Below are positions 7,830 through 16,988 of a stretch of DNA of 64,000 nucleotides, one piece after another (the first letter of the stretch is position 1; each line of letters starts with the position of its first letter). The stretch lies in assembly GCA_964412555.1 (NCBI GenBank), contig CAYPPG010000025.1, positions 1-64,000 of the forward strand, written 5' to 3'. The stretch is from CAYPPG01 sp964412555 (lineage in GTDB: Bacteria > Hinthialibacterota > Hinthialibacteria > Hinthialibacterales > Hinthialibacteraceae). The translations under genes and the position numbers were made by a program. The notes below the pieces were generated by a model that worked only from the letters and a program-made list of their open reading frames with translations, was not told where the DNA came from and did not search any database.

Positions 7830-9713
7830 TTAGTTGAATTGAACAATGGCTACTTCATATCTTTGGATGGTGGGAACTACAAATTCCACTGTTTGTCTTC
7901 GGATTTGGAACTCCAAATCAAGATCGTTCTTCCTTAAAGGACTTGTTAATCGAATTGATTTAACTTCATTATTTTCAGGCACTTGCATTGTGACATCTGT
8001 GTTTTGAATTGATTGATTGAAGTGGTAGTTCACAAAATGGACAAATCGTTTTCCTTCTTTTTCCGTTAATTCTGCGCATAATCCCTTGGGTGCGGTGATT
8101 TTCAGTAATGGCCCGTTTTTATATTGATCCTCCAAACGGGCAACGATATTGTCGCTTGTATCGAGTCGAAGGAGTTGTTGTTTTGGTACACTTGCGAAAG
8201 CGGATGATTCTCTCGGATGCATCCACTCATCATATTGCGCAATATCTCCAACGATGCATAGTTTCCCTCCGTTTTCGGTAAATTGAATGATCTGCGTTAG
8301 TTGGTGGTCGGAAAGCGCTATACATCCGGCCAGAACTAAATATTGATACCTTTTTAACTCATCGAGCTGTGTGTCATATACAATCTGAAAAGGAACTCGA
8401 TTCTCTATGAACAACTCTTCCACTTGCGATGTCAGCTGAGCATATTTCGGATTGGCAAAAACTTGAGAAGCAAAACTCCTTAAAACCGCCACATCTGCAA
8501 CAACTTCCGTTTCACGAAAAATATCTCGGCGAGTGTTGAAAAACCGGATATATGGATTGAGTTTTTCCGAAACTGGTTCATTGGAGCCGGGTCTGGCAAC
8601 CAATTTTCCGTATTCGAACCAGAGGATGCAGCCGAGGCAGTTCAAATTGAATGCCATGGATTCCGCCATTTCCAGTGGAGTCGTGCTATATGCGAACGCC
8701 GTGTTGTTCATCCGGCGCGCCACTTTGTAGGTACAAATACGTGTGTTCAATTCACCATTTTGAAAACCGGGGAGTCTTCCTTCATCCCAAAATGCCTCAC
8801 CCGCGGTTAATAAGGTTCCGTGGTGAACCGGCGGCCGTATTCGTTCATGAACACCACCCGGATTGCATTCAACGAGAACATCTTCCCGCAGGCTGCGGCC
8901 ATAGTGGCTCATTTCATGATACGATTTACTTAATGACCAGCAGGAAAAAGCATCCCAAGCATATCGAAGTAAGGCAGGCGAATCTTTTGGAAAAGGAGGA
9001 CTCACTGAATCAGGATTTTCAATTCCGTGTTTTTTCAACTGATCCGGGGTAAATGTTTTTCGCAAATATTTTCGGAATCTCTCGACCGAGTTTTTATCAG
9101 TACCCGGACCGACGGAATAATTGTCAAAATGCAGAAGATCGGTTTTGATATCGTTGACGGCGAATTTTACGATTTTCTTGTAAAACTGTTGTGCATCCGG
9201 GTGATTGCGATTCCAATAATAGCGATAGGTTGTGCTTCCGTAACGCCGAGGTTTCTTCTCGTCATTCAAAATGACCCACTCTTCCGCTTCCGGAATTTCT
9301 TGAAAGAACAATTCCCAACCAAATGCGCCACTGTATACATATACGCCTACGTGGAGACCGGAATCATGGCAGAGTTTCGCAAAGCGAACCGCATCCTCCA
9401 TGCTTTCCTTTTCATGTTCCGTACCAAATCCTTTGTAACAGTGCATCATAATGAAATTCACGCCAAGTTCTTTCAAGCGGTGAATCATTTCTTGGCTGTG
9501 TTCAATTTCATAAGCTTTGATTTGCTCCGGTGCCGGGACATAACTTTCATTGCCGTCTCGCCGTACCCGAAAGATAAGAGGTTCCCAACTCCCAGCCATC
9601 ACGATTCCCTCTTCGCGGAACCATTCCGGCCGTTCCTCAAGCGGTAAAGTCAGTATTTCCGAATTCGCGAATGGAACAAAACTCAGGAATAAAAAAAGAA
9701 ATAGTCGAATCAC
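7830..9713 (-). CDS. Secreted TIM-barrel glycoside-hydrolase-like protein
   Basis: 627 residues from GTG at 9713, which has GGAGG 9 nt upstream; the in-frame ATG at 9722 touches the GGAGG, and a longer frame reaches 9812. The N-terminus is a signal peptide (VIRLFLFLFLSFVPFANS). The next 350 residues look like a (beta/alpha)8 barrel of the type in beta-galactosidase and alpha-fucosidase relatives: GVNFIMMHCYKGFG, HVGVYVYSGAFGWE, LLHFDNYSVG and LVECNPGG. After about residue 420 comes a region like the beta-galactosidase trimerisation domain (VADVAVLRSF, YQYLVLAGCIALSDHQL, GGKLCIVGDIAQYDE), then a C-terminal beta domain. Catalytic residues were not identified with certainty, so substrate is unknown. 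Confidence 0.7.
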   Translation of the reverse strand: MIRLFLFLFLSFVPFANSEILTLPLEERPEWFREEGIVMAGSWEPLIFRVRRDGNESYVPAPEQIKAYEIEHSQEMIHRLKELGVNFIMMHCYKGFGTEHEKESMEDAVRFAKLCHDSGLHVGVYVYSGAFGWELFFQEIPEAEEWVILNDEKKPRRYGSTTYRYYWNRNHPDAQQFYKKIVKFAVNDIKTDLLHFDNYSVGPGTDKNSVERFRKYLRKTFTPDQLKKHGIENPDSVSPPFPKDSPALLRYAWDAFSCWSLSKSYHEMSHYGRSLREDVLVECNPGGVHERIRPPVHHGTLLTAGEAFWDEGRLPGFQNGELNTRICTYKVARRMNNTAFAYSTTPLEMAESMAFNLNCLGCILWFEYGKLVARPGSNEPVSEKLNPYIRFFNTRRDIFRETEVVADVAVLRSFASQVFANPKYAQLTSQVEELFIENRVPFQIVYDTQLDELKRYQYLVLAGCIALSDHQLTQIIQFTENGGKLCIVGDIAQYDEWMHPRESSAFASVPKQQLLRLDTSDNIVARLEDQYKNGPLLKITAPKGLCAELTEKEGKRFVHFVNYHFNQSIQNTDVTMQVPENNEVKSIRLTSPLRKNDLDLEFQIRRQTVEFVVPTIQRYEVAIVQFN

Positions 9714-9851
9714 GGTTATCATCCTCCAGATCGATGTCTCTAAAAGACCATGGTAGCGGAATTTTACCAAAAAATCCAAAAAATACTCGATCCCAAAAGC
9801 AAATTTGGCCACAATAATCCTTGATCATTTCATCCTCTTGCCACTAAAATT

Positions 9852-9879
9852 TTGGATAGGACGGAAAATTCGGTATAAT
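9852..9879 (+). promoter_or_regulatory. Candidate sigma-70 promoter for the hybrid kinase gene
   Basis: TATAAT at 9874-9879 is a perfect -10 box. TTGGAT at 9852-9857 is a weak -35 at 16 bp spacing. It lies about 60 bp before the preferred kinase start. Only the -10 element is strong. Confidence 0.45.
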
Positions 9880-9938
9880 GTAACAAAATAGAACAATCCA
9901 AACTAACTACCATTACTCTCATATTCTGGTTGTATTTC

Positions 9939-11633
9939 ATGACATCGGAGCGTTTTCTTCAATCTATCGAAGATGCAATTCAAAAAGGTGAACGAGACCG
10001 CGCTCGTTCAATGATCAGCCGATTGGAACTAGCACAACACTGCTATTCAGCTTTGTTAGAACAAGCGAAAGATGCAGTAATTATTTTCACTCCTGAAAGT
10101 GGAAAAATCATCGAATTCAATTCTCAAGCACTTCAAATCTTTGCGGATTCCGAACAAGATTTTTCAACTATTTCCTTAAACCACTTTTTTAGTCCCCAAG
10201 AATCGGTTGAAATTCAAGCGAATTATCAGCGAATGCTGAATGAAAATAAATTTATCGGAAAAGCGCTTCCTTTCAACCGGATGGATGGCACAATCATTTA
10301 TATCGACGTAACGACCACCCGAATCCAACTCGAACATGAAACACTCATCCAGGGAATCTTTCGGGATGTGACAGAGCGCGTGAAACTGCTTCAAGAGTCG
10401 GAAGAAAGAGCGAAAGAACTGGAAGAGAAAAACGCGAAACTCGAGGAAGCTCAACAGTTGCGTTCCGCCTTTCTAGCCACCATATCCCATGAACTGCGAA
10501 CCCCTTTAAATGCGATCATTGGATACAATTCCCTCTTGGAAGATGGTATTTATGGTGAGTTGAATCAGAAACAGCAGAAGGCGGTTCGGCGAATCGATCG
10601 CAATGCGACTCGATTATTGACGCTGATCAATCAACTCCTCCAGTTGTCTCGGCTGGAAGCGGGCGCATCATCAGTGTTCAAAGAAAAAACGAATTTGGTC
10701 CCTTTGATTCAGGAAATCATGGATGATTATCGGGGGATGGTAGAAGAAAAAGAAGTCGATTTTCTTTTTTCCTATCCTCATGATCCGATGGAAATCATCA
10801 CGGATCCGGCCAAAATCCATGAAATTATCCGCCAGTTGATTTCGAATGCCGTAAAATTTACGCACTCCGGTTCAATTCAAATTACACTTTCCGAACGTGA
10901 GAATCATTGTATTGTCGAGGTCAAGGATACCGGACCGGGCATCAAACCGGAACAACGGGAAGAAATTTTTGAATTGTTTCGGCAAGCCGATGCATCGTTT
11001 ACCCGGCGGTATGAAGGAGCCGGCTTGGGACTGGCCATTGTTCGCCGTTTGTCCGATCTATTGAATATCTGTGTGCAAGTGGAAAGCGAATTGGATCAAG
11101 GAGCCTGTTTTAAACTGTTGATTCCAAGTGCCATCGAAGAGACAGAACAAGAAAAACAACCGGATACATTAAAGGCGGTAGCGCAATCCGATTTTCCCGA
11201 GCAAGAAGCCGCACCGAAAGAATTGGATGAAAGGCATCCGTCAGTCCTTATCGTGGATGACGACCCCTATACAGTGGAAGTATTGAGTGAGTTTATGGAA
11301 ACTCATGGGCAGTTTCGTGTCTACAAGGCCTATACCGGCATGCACGCCATGATTCATCTAGCTCAATCACGGCCGGATATTTTGCTGGTTGATTTATTGA
11401 TGCCGCACATCAATGGGGAACGAGTGATTCGTTACTGCCATGAATTGTGGGGAGCCGAATCCGTTGGCATCATCGTCATTACGGGAAAACAATTGGAGCC
11501 GGAAGAAATGCGGCAATTGAAAACAAAAGTGAATGCCATTATTCCAAAAGGTGAGCTTCGTCCCCAAACACTGACAGCTGCATTGCAATCCATTTCTTCT
11601 TTTCCTTTTCCTGAACGTATAGCGGTTTCTTAA
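9939..11633 (+). CDS. Soluble hybrid sensor histidine kinase with PAS and C-terminal receiver
   Basis: 564 residues from ATG 9939 (a TTG three codons upstream is in frame). Order: PAS domain (about 40-145, KDAVIIFTPESGKIIEFNSQA), short coiled coil, HisKA with SHELRTPLN (His184), HATPase with N-box ISNAVKFT, G1 DTGPGIK and G2 GAGLGLAI, a linker, then a receiver with DDD, phospho-acceptor Asp485 in VDLLMP, Thr in VITGK and Lys in IIPKG. No membrane segment, so it senses a cytoplasmic signal. A cognate output protein is not in the neighbourhood; the receiver may pass phosphate on or inhibit the kinase. The gene stands alone. Confidence 0.92.
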   Translation: MTSERFLQSIEDAIQKGERDRARSMISRLELAQHCYSALLEQAKDAVIIFTPESGKIIEFNSQALQIFADSEQDFSTISLNHFFSPQESVEIQANYQRMLNENKFIGKALPFNRMDGTIIYIDVTTTRIQLEHETLIQGIFRDVTERVKLLQESEERAKELEEKNAKLEEAQQLRSAFLATISHELRTPLNAIIGYNSLLEDGIYGELNQKQQKAVRRIDRNATRLLTLINQLLQLSRLEAGASSVFKEKTNLVPLIQEIMDDYRGMVEEKEVDFLFSYPHDPMEIITDPAKIHEIIRQLISNAVKFTHSGSIQITLSERENHCIVEVKDTGPGIKPEQREEIFELFRQADASFTRRYEGAGLGLAIVRRLSDLLNICVQVESELDQGACFKLLIPSAIEETEQEKQPDTLKAVAQSDFPEQEAAPKELDERHPSVLIVDDDPYTVEVLSEFMETHGQFRVYKAYTGMHAMIHLAQSRPDILLVDLLMPHINGERVIRYCHELWGAESVGIIVITGKQLEPEEMRQLKTKVNAIIPKGELRPQTLTAALQSISSFPFPERIAVS

Positions 11634-12047
11634 TCTCTCCTGAGAGATATTTTATATATTCCCTTGATCATTGAAAATTTCGTCAGCAAGATTTTATATC
11701 GAATTGAGCCGAGTTGATACGGATGAATAAAATGGTAACAACTCTGTTACTTAAATAGACGCTGCTTTTTCAGCAGAACACTACTCTTCCATCTTCATTT
11801 CTCTTTTTGATTTCTCCCTATTTTCTGATTTGTTCAGAATCTCAAGTTTCTCTCTTTCTGAAGAAAGTCCTTATAATGAGGAGACAATCGACATGCTTAT
11901 CAATCAATTCCCTTCATCGTTTCTATATTGAGTCTCCCTGCAATTCAAACCAGGCCAGTGTTTTGGTTCAGTATTTTCCTGGCACAAATCCTGCACGTTA
12001 TCCATAAGGAATAGATTAATGTAAAGAATAAAGAAAGTGAACTTTTT
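11634..12047. other. 414-bp intergenic region, no gene recognised
   Basis: AT-rich, with long pyrimidine tracts around 11790-11860. A short hairpin, CTGC-TTTTTC-AGCAG, is near 11765 without a clear T run. Short open frames are present but lack ribosome sites and protein-like composition. No riboswitch motif was recognised. Confidence 0.4.
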
Positions 12048-12887
12048 ATGAATAATCGTTTAGCAAATCAAGTCGTTGTCGTAACAGGTGCCGGAAGAGG
12101 AATTGGCCGAGCGATCGCTCTTCGATGCAGCGAAGAGGGAGCAAAAGTGGCCATTGCTTCCCGGACCGAATCGGAATTACAGGAAACCGCGCGAAGGATG
12201 AATGGCAATACCAGCAACGTTCGTATTGTCCCAACAGATGTAACCGACAGAAAACAAGTGCAATCTCTTTTTCAAACCACGGAAAGTGAATTGGGAGATG
12301 TGGATTTGTTGGTGAACAATGCGGGACGACTTGGAAAACCCGGTCCGACATGGGATACGGATCCCGATGATTGGTGGTTGGACGTAACGGTCAACCTATT
12401 CGGTGTTTACCATTGCTGTCATGCAATTTTGCCACGAATGATTCAGCGGAAAGCCGGCCGGATCATCAATATGGTCGGCGGGGGAACATCAAGACCGTTC
12501 CCCTTTGCATCTGCATATGGAACCAGCAAAGCCGCTGTGATGCGGTTTACGGAAACGTTGGCTCTTGAGTTGAACCAATTGGATCATCCAATCAAAGTGT
12601 TTGCTTTGACCCCTGGTTTCGTCCGCACCGCTATGACGGAAGCGTTCAAACAAACGGAAGAAGGACAGAAGTGGATGAAAGGACTGTTGGAGCGGATGAA
12701 AGAAGGGGATGACAATCCACCGGATTACGCTGCGGAAATGGTGGTCGCACTTGGATCAGGTCAAATGGATAAACTGCACGGACATTATTTCACAAGTGAA
12801 AAGGACCATGATCGCTTGGATCAATTAAAACAAGAAGCCGACTCCATCCTTGAAGAAGATTTACGCACTCTTCGAGTTAATAAATAA
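12048..12887 (+). CDS. Short-chain dehydrogenase/reductase (SDR)
   Basis: 279-residue cytoplasmic NAD(P)-dependent oxidoreductase of the classical SDR type. The Rossmann glycine motif TGAGRGIG is at about residue 15, NNAG near 93 and the catalytic YGTSK near 158, with a Gly/Ser-rich stretch (MVGGGTS) where the catalytic serine sits. ASRTESE after the second strand, with Arg rather than Asp, favours NADP. Substrate cannot be predicted. It has its own upstream region and is followed by an inverted repeat. Confidence 0.9.
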   Translation: MNNRLANQVVVVTGAGRGIGRAIALRCSEEGAKVAIASRTESELQETARRMNGNTSNVRIVPTDVTDRKQVQSLFQTTESELGDVDLLVNNAGRLGKPGPTWDTDPDDWWLDVTVNLFGVYHCCHAILPRMIQRKAGRIINMVGGGTSRPFPFASAYGTSKAAVMRFTETLALELNQLDHPIKVFALTPGFVRTAMTEAFKQTEEGQKWMKGLLERMKEGDDNPPDYAAEMVVALGSGQMDKLHGHYFTSEKDHDRLDQLKQEADSILEEDLRTLRVNK

Positions 12888-12908
12888 CAAGAGTATCTAC
12901 GCAATGAT

Positions 12909-12940
12909 TTCCAAGGGTATCCGTGCCGATAACCTTGGAA
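12909..12940 (+). terminator. Stem-loop after the SDR gene
   Basis: Arms TTCCAAGGGTAT and ATAACCTTGGAA (one mismatch in 12) around an 8-nt loop, starting 22 bp after the SDR stop codon. A short T-rich stretch (CCTTTTTCTC) follows at about 12951-12960 rather than directly after the stem, so it is a probable but imperfect intrinsic terminator. Confidence 0.5.
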
Positions 12941-13004
12941 TGTTTCATAACCTTTTTCTCACCATCACATTGACGGCACAGAGTGTAGGTGTAAGAAAAC
13001 AATC

Positions 13005-15869
13005 ATGTATTTATTACTCGGAATTGTATTAGTCGCATGCACACTATTTTTTCTCGTGAAGGGAATTCAACAAAAAAATTTTCTATTCGGTGTCATCGGA
13101 GGGATTATCGGAATGTGTAGCATTCTTTTCTTTCCCTTTATGAGTTTCTATGGGGAAATGCTTTGGTTTTATTCTCTGGGATTCAGTCAACGTTTTTGGA
13201 CAGTCATCGCCGCACAAGTGGGTTTCATGATTTTGTTCGCAGTGATCTCTTGGTGCCTTGTCTATTTATTGACATGGTTCATTCCTTCCAAGCAAAATCA
13301 GATTCAGCGCATTCTATCTCAAATTCTAGCGTTGGTAATTGGAGGGAGTTGGGGCTATCAGAACTGGGATACTATTTTAAAATTTTTCTACAGCACTCCA
13401 ACTGAGATTCGTGATCCTATTCTTGAACAACGTACGAGTTTCTACCTCTTCCATCTTCCCTTTTATGACAGTTTGTATTCCTTGCTGATAACGGTCAGTG
13501 TCATTGCGCTACTCGTTTCTGTGGCAACGATGCTGATTCGCATCCAATACAAAGAGAATGAACTTGTTGTCGTTGAACCGGATGAGAAGACCACAAACAG
13601 TCAACGAATCGAGAAATCGTTTTATCTCAGCGCCGCTGTAGTTCTGCTATTGTTAGGCTGGGGACAATTTCTTGATCGCTATCATCTGCTGTATTCACAA
13701 TGGGGAGTGACCACTGGGGCTGGATGGACGGATGTTCACATCCGTCTACCTGGATATTGGATTGTTTTCTTCTGTCTCATAGGAAGTGCCATTGCCTTGA
13801 TGATCCCGCCCGTTCGGGGGTGGCTGCAACATCGCTTTCTCCTCTCTGCGACTCAGGAGCGAAATATTCCGTTTTATTCAGTTGGAGTGGTTATATTGCC
13901 CAATGCAATTATTTGGTTTCTCGCCTTAACAGTAGTTCCAAGCGCGTTTCAGTGGCTGCGAGTCGAACCAAATGAAATATCCGTGGAGACTCCCTATATT
14001 CGACACAATATCCAATACACACGCCAAGGGTTTCATCTTGACAAGGTCGAAGAGAAAAAGTTCCCCGCTTCAGAACAATTTACGCAGGAAATCGTCAATC
14101 GGAATCAAAATTTATTTCAGAATATCCGATTGTGGGATTATCGAGCGTTGGACGCGGTGTATAAACAGTTTCAGGAAATCCGTCTCTATTATGAATTCCA
14201 GGATGTGGATATCGATCGATACACCTTTCAGGACGAATACCGGGAAGTGATGGTTTCGGCACGAGAACTGGAATTGGCGAATTTACCGGAACAAAGCCAG
14301 ACATTCATCAATCGCCGATTTAAATATACCCATGGCTATGGAATAACGTTGACGACCGTCAGCGAATTCACTCCGCAAGGCCTTCCGAATCTTCTCGTCA
14401 AAGATATTCCGCCGAAAAGCAAGTATCCGGAATTGGAAGTCAAACAACCGGAAATCTATTATGGCGGATTGACGGATTCCTATGTCATCGTGAACACTCA
14501 AGAGCAAGAATTCGATTATCCGAGTGGAGAGAAAAACATTTATACCCGCTATCAAGGAAGCGGCGGCGTTGAAATCAGCAACCTTTGGCGAAAATTTGTC
14601 TATGGGTGGAAATACGGCGGGACACGCCTTTTCTTTTCCGGCTATCCCACCCGGGAAAGCCGGATTCAATTTCACCGGCAGATACGGGACCGCGTCAATA
14701 CAGTCGCACCCTTTTTGGAATTCGACGACGATCCCTATATTGTCTTGGTGGACGGCAAACTCTATTGGATGTTGGACGGATATACGGTTTCGGAATATTA
14801 TCCGTATAGCGAGCCGTTCTCATCCATGGAACAAATCGAATACCGAAACGGCCAAAGTCATCGGTTGTTGACTTCCTTGGTCGATGCCGAATTGCATGGC
14901 GCGAATTATATCCGCAATTCGGTCAAAATGGTCGTCAATGCGTATAACGGAAATCTGACGTTTTATGTATATGAGCCGGATGATCCGATCATCCAGGTGT
15001 GGCAACGTATTTTCCCCAACCTGTTCAAAACCAAAGAAGACATGCCGGCCGAATTCAAGCAACATGTCCGGTATCCTTCCGACATGTTACTGGTACAAGG
15101 CTTGATTTACGCGAAATATCACATGGAAGACCCGACCGTCTTTTACAATCAGGAAGATTTATGGGTGCGGGCAACCGAAAAATATTACAATCAAGTTCAA
15201 CCGGTCGAACCCTATTATATTATGTGGGAACCTCCCTCTTCCAATAAAACGGAATTTATTTTAATCCAACCGTTTACGCCGAAAAATCGGCAGGTGTTGA
15301 TCGGCTGGATTGCCGGAATGTGCGATCCGGAAAACTATGGCCGGTTCATCGCCTACCAATTTCCGAAAGAAAAACGAATCCTCGGCCCGCAACAAGTGGA
15401 AACCAAAATCGATCAAGATAGTTTTCTATCCGGTCAATTGACGTTATGGGATCAACGCGGTTCCAATGTCATTCGCGGAAATGTGTTGGCGATCCCGATC
15501 GAAGAAACGTTACTCTATGTCGAGCCGATTTACCTGCAAGCCGAGACGGCTGCTTATCCGGAGTTACGTTTGGTTGTGTTGATGCACAACGATCAATTGA
15601 GTTATGCGGAAACCTTCGATGACGCTTTACAGAATCTGTTACAGGAAAAGAAAGGGAAATTACCGGAAGGAGAGAAACTTGTTGGAGAACAAACCGTGAA
15701 ACAAATGATTCAACAAGCCAACAACGCCTTTGACACCTATCTCCAGCAAATGGGGGAAAAGAATTTCAATCGTGCAAATGAGGCGCTACAAGACTTACAA
15801 AACAATCTGGAACAGTTGATGCAACAAACCCGTTCCAGTTCATCATCGAGTTCTCCATCGAACGACTAA
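13005..15869 (+). CDS. UPF0182 family membrane protein
   Basis: 954 residues, normal for the UPF0182 (COG1615) family. The first 330 residues carry about seven hydrophobic segments with characteristic phrases such as GEMLWFYSLGFSQRFWTV. The rest is a large, probably extracytoplasmic beta-rich domain with the family hallmarks YVVQ-type YIRHNIQYTRQGF, GGVEISNLWRKFVYGWKYG, PFLEFDDDPYIVL and YIRNSVKMVVNAYNG. The C-terminus ends in a serine-rich tail. The biochemical function of the family is unknown to me. No operon partner is visible on the plus strand. Confidence 0.92.
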   Translation: MYLLLGIVLVACTLFFLVKGIQQKNFLFGVIGGIIGMCSILFFPFMSFYGEMLWFYSLGFSQRFWTVIAAQVGFMILFAVISWCLVYLLTWFIPSKQNQIQRILSQILALVIGGSWGYQNWDTILKFFYSTPTEIRDPILEQRTSFYLFHLPFYDSLYSLLITVSVIALLVSVATMLIRIQYKENELVVVEPDEKTTNSQRIEKSFYLSAAVVLLLLGWGQFLDRYHLLYSQWGVTTGAGWTDVHIRLPGYWIVFFCLIGSAIALMIPPVRGWLQHRFLLSATQERNIPFYSVGVVILPNAIIWFLALTVVPSAFQWLRVEPNEISVETPYIRHNIQYTRQGFHLDKVEEKKFPASEQFTQEIVNRNQNLFQNIRLWDYRALDAVYKQFQEIRLYYEFQDVDIDRYTFQDEYREVMVSARELELANLPEQSQTFINRRFKYTHGYGITLTTVSEFTPQGLPNLLVKDIPPKSKYPELEVKQPEIYYGGLTDSYVIVNTQEQEFDYPSGEKNIYTRYQGSGGVEISNLWRKFVYGWKYGGTRLFFSGYPTRESRIQFHRQIRDRVNTVAPFLEFDDDPYIVLVDGKLYWMLDGYTVSEYYPYSEPFSSMEQIEYRNGQSHRLLTSLVDAELHGANYIRNSVKMVVNAYNGNLTFYVYEPDDPIIQVWQRIFPNLFKTKEDMPAEFKQHVRYPSDMLLVQGLIYAKYHMEDPTVFYNQEDLWVRATEKYYNQVQPVEPYYIMWEPPSSNKTEFILIQPFTPKNRQVLIGWIAGMCDPENYGRFIAYQFPKEKRILGPQQVETKIDQDSFLSGQLTLWDQRGSNVIRGNVLAIPIEETLLYVEPIYLQAETAAYPELRLVVLMHNDQLSYAETFDDALQNLLQEKKGKLPEGEKLVGEQTVKQMIQQANNAFDTYLQQMGEKNFNRANEALQDLQNNLEQLMQQTRSSSSSSSPSND

Positions 15870-15908
15870 TTGTATTCAATCAAAACAAAAATTATCAGGA
15901 GGTGCATT

Positions 15909-15947
15909 ATGCAAATACGCGACATCATGACAAAACTTTACGCATGA
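15909..15947 (+). pseudogene. 12-codon remnant of a CBS-domain gene
   Basis: A strong ribosome site, AGGAGGT at 15898-15904, stands 4 nt before ATG at 15909. The 12 codons read MQIRDIMTKLYA and then stop. MQIRDIMTK is how many CBS-domain proteins begin, but nothing of the domain follows. The reading frame overlaps the 3' end of the convergent phosphoribosyltransferase gene. Most likely the 5' end of a CBS gene cut off by deletion; a translated leader peptide is the alternative. Confidence 0.5.
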
Positions 15948-16624
15948 ACTCGATTTCGGTGAAGAATTTCAATAACTTCTTCGTCGGACATATCATGAAA
16001 ATCGTTATAATACGAAGCCACCGCGAATGAATCACCGGTTTGAGCAATTAAACAACGGACTTCGGAAACATATTCTTTGATTCTCCGAATGGAGCCAGTC
16101 GGAGAAACGGGTACAGCAAGGATGATGGAATTTGGTTTGTAATTCGCCACCATTTTTGCTGCGGCTATCATAGTAAAACCAGTAGCCAATCCGTCATCGA
16201 TCAAGTACACATTCTTTTGATGGAGTTCCGGCATTTCAACCGTGTTTCTATATTTCTCCGCCCGCCGTTTCACTTCGTCCAATACTTCATCGATGATTTT
16301 CTGGATTTTCGATTCGGGGATTTGGAATTGTTTCATAACCGGTTCGTTGTAAACCACACTGCCATCGAGGGCGACCGCTCCAAATCCCATCTCCGGGGAG
16401 TATGGGATCGGGAGTTTCCGAATCAAAATTGGTTCGAGGGGGGCATTGAACGATTGGGCAATCGGTTCCCCGACAGGGATTCCACCCCGCGGGGCGGCAA
16501 GAACAACCACATCTTCTTTTGGTGATTCTTTCAAAACATCGAGTAATTCCCTACCGGCATCGTACCGATTCGTGAAAGCCTGATAAGGCGCTTGTACACG
16601 TTTATAGATATGGACATTTGTCAT
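15938..16624 (-). CDS. Predicted phosphoribosyltransferase (COG1926 type)
   Basis: 228 residues. The PRPP-binding loop VYLIDDGLATGFT is around residue 140, and the N-terminal strand VVVLAAPRGGIPVG is typical of this group of type I phosphoribosyltransferase homologues. Natural substrates of the group are unclear. GAGGTTTT precedes the start. Members often sit near CBS or universal-stress genes, and here a CBS-gene remnant overlaps the 3' end, so the pair may once have been neighbours in a stress-related unit. That last point is inference. Confidence 0.85.
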   Translation of the reverse strand: MTNVHIYKRVQAPYQAFTNRYDAGRELLDVLKESPKEDVVVLAAPRGGIPVGEPIAQSFNAPLEPILIRKLPIPYSPEMGFGAVALDGSVVYNEPVMKQFQIPESKIQKIIDEVLDEVKRRAEKYRNTVEMPELHQKNVYLIDDGLATGFTMIAAAKMVANYKPNSIILAVPVSPTGSIRRIKEYVSEVRCLIAQTGDSFAVASYYNDFHDMSDEEVIEILHRNRVHA

Positions 16625-16988
16625 GATAAAACCTCTTATCCGTTTAGTTATCCTGCATTTCTTGTAGTTATATTCTATACATCATAAAAAGATTCTTACC
16701 TATCGATTTCTTTTAGTGATCTCTTTCAAATTCCGTTCCATCTCTATTTTGACCCCGGGGGAAGTCTCTGACTCCTCCTTTCCAAAGCGAAAGGACATTG
16801 ATTATTACGTCAGAGCGATGCGGTTTCGCTGGCAAGAATCTGCGTGAAATAAAGAAACAATTCTGTTTCGAAAAGTTCCAAAGAAGAAGCACCCATTATG
16901 AGAGATGATTCAACAATTAGGTTACCCTTCAAAAAAAACATGCTTTATATAATAATCGGGATAAATTGAATGAACCGGAGAATCAATC
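16625..16988. promoter_or_regulatory. Divergent intergenic region with nested hairpins and a -10 box
   Basis: 364 bp between the divergent phosphoribosyltransferase and sulfatase genes. CTCTGAC (16766-16772) pairs with GTCAGAG (16809-16815), enclosing a perfect CCTTTC/GAAAGG hairpin (16777-16782 with 16789-16794). AGCGA/TCGCT follows. TATAAT at 16948-16953 is a good -10 for the sulfatase, without a convincing -35. If that promoter is the one used, the hairpins lie upstream of it and would not be in the mRNA leader. Confidence 0.35.

Noticed and set aside
11807..12007. 66-codon open frame in the intergenic region
   Set aside because: No ribosome site, and its composition is not protein-like.
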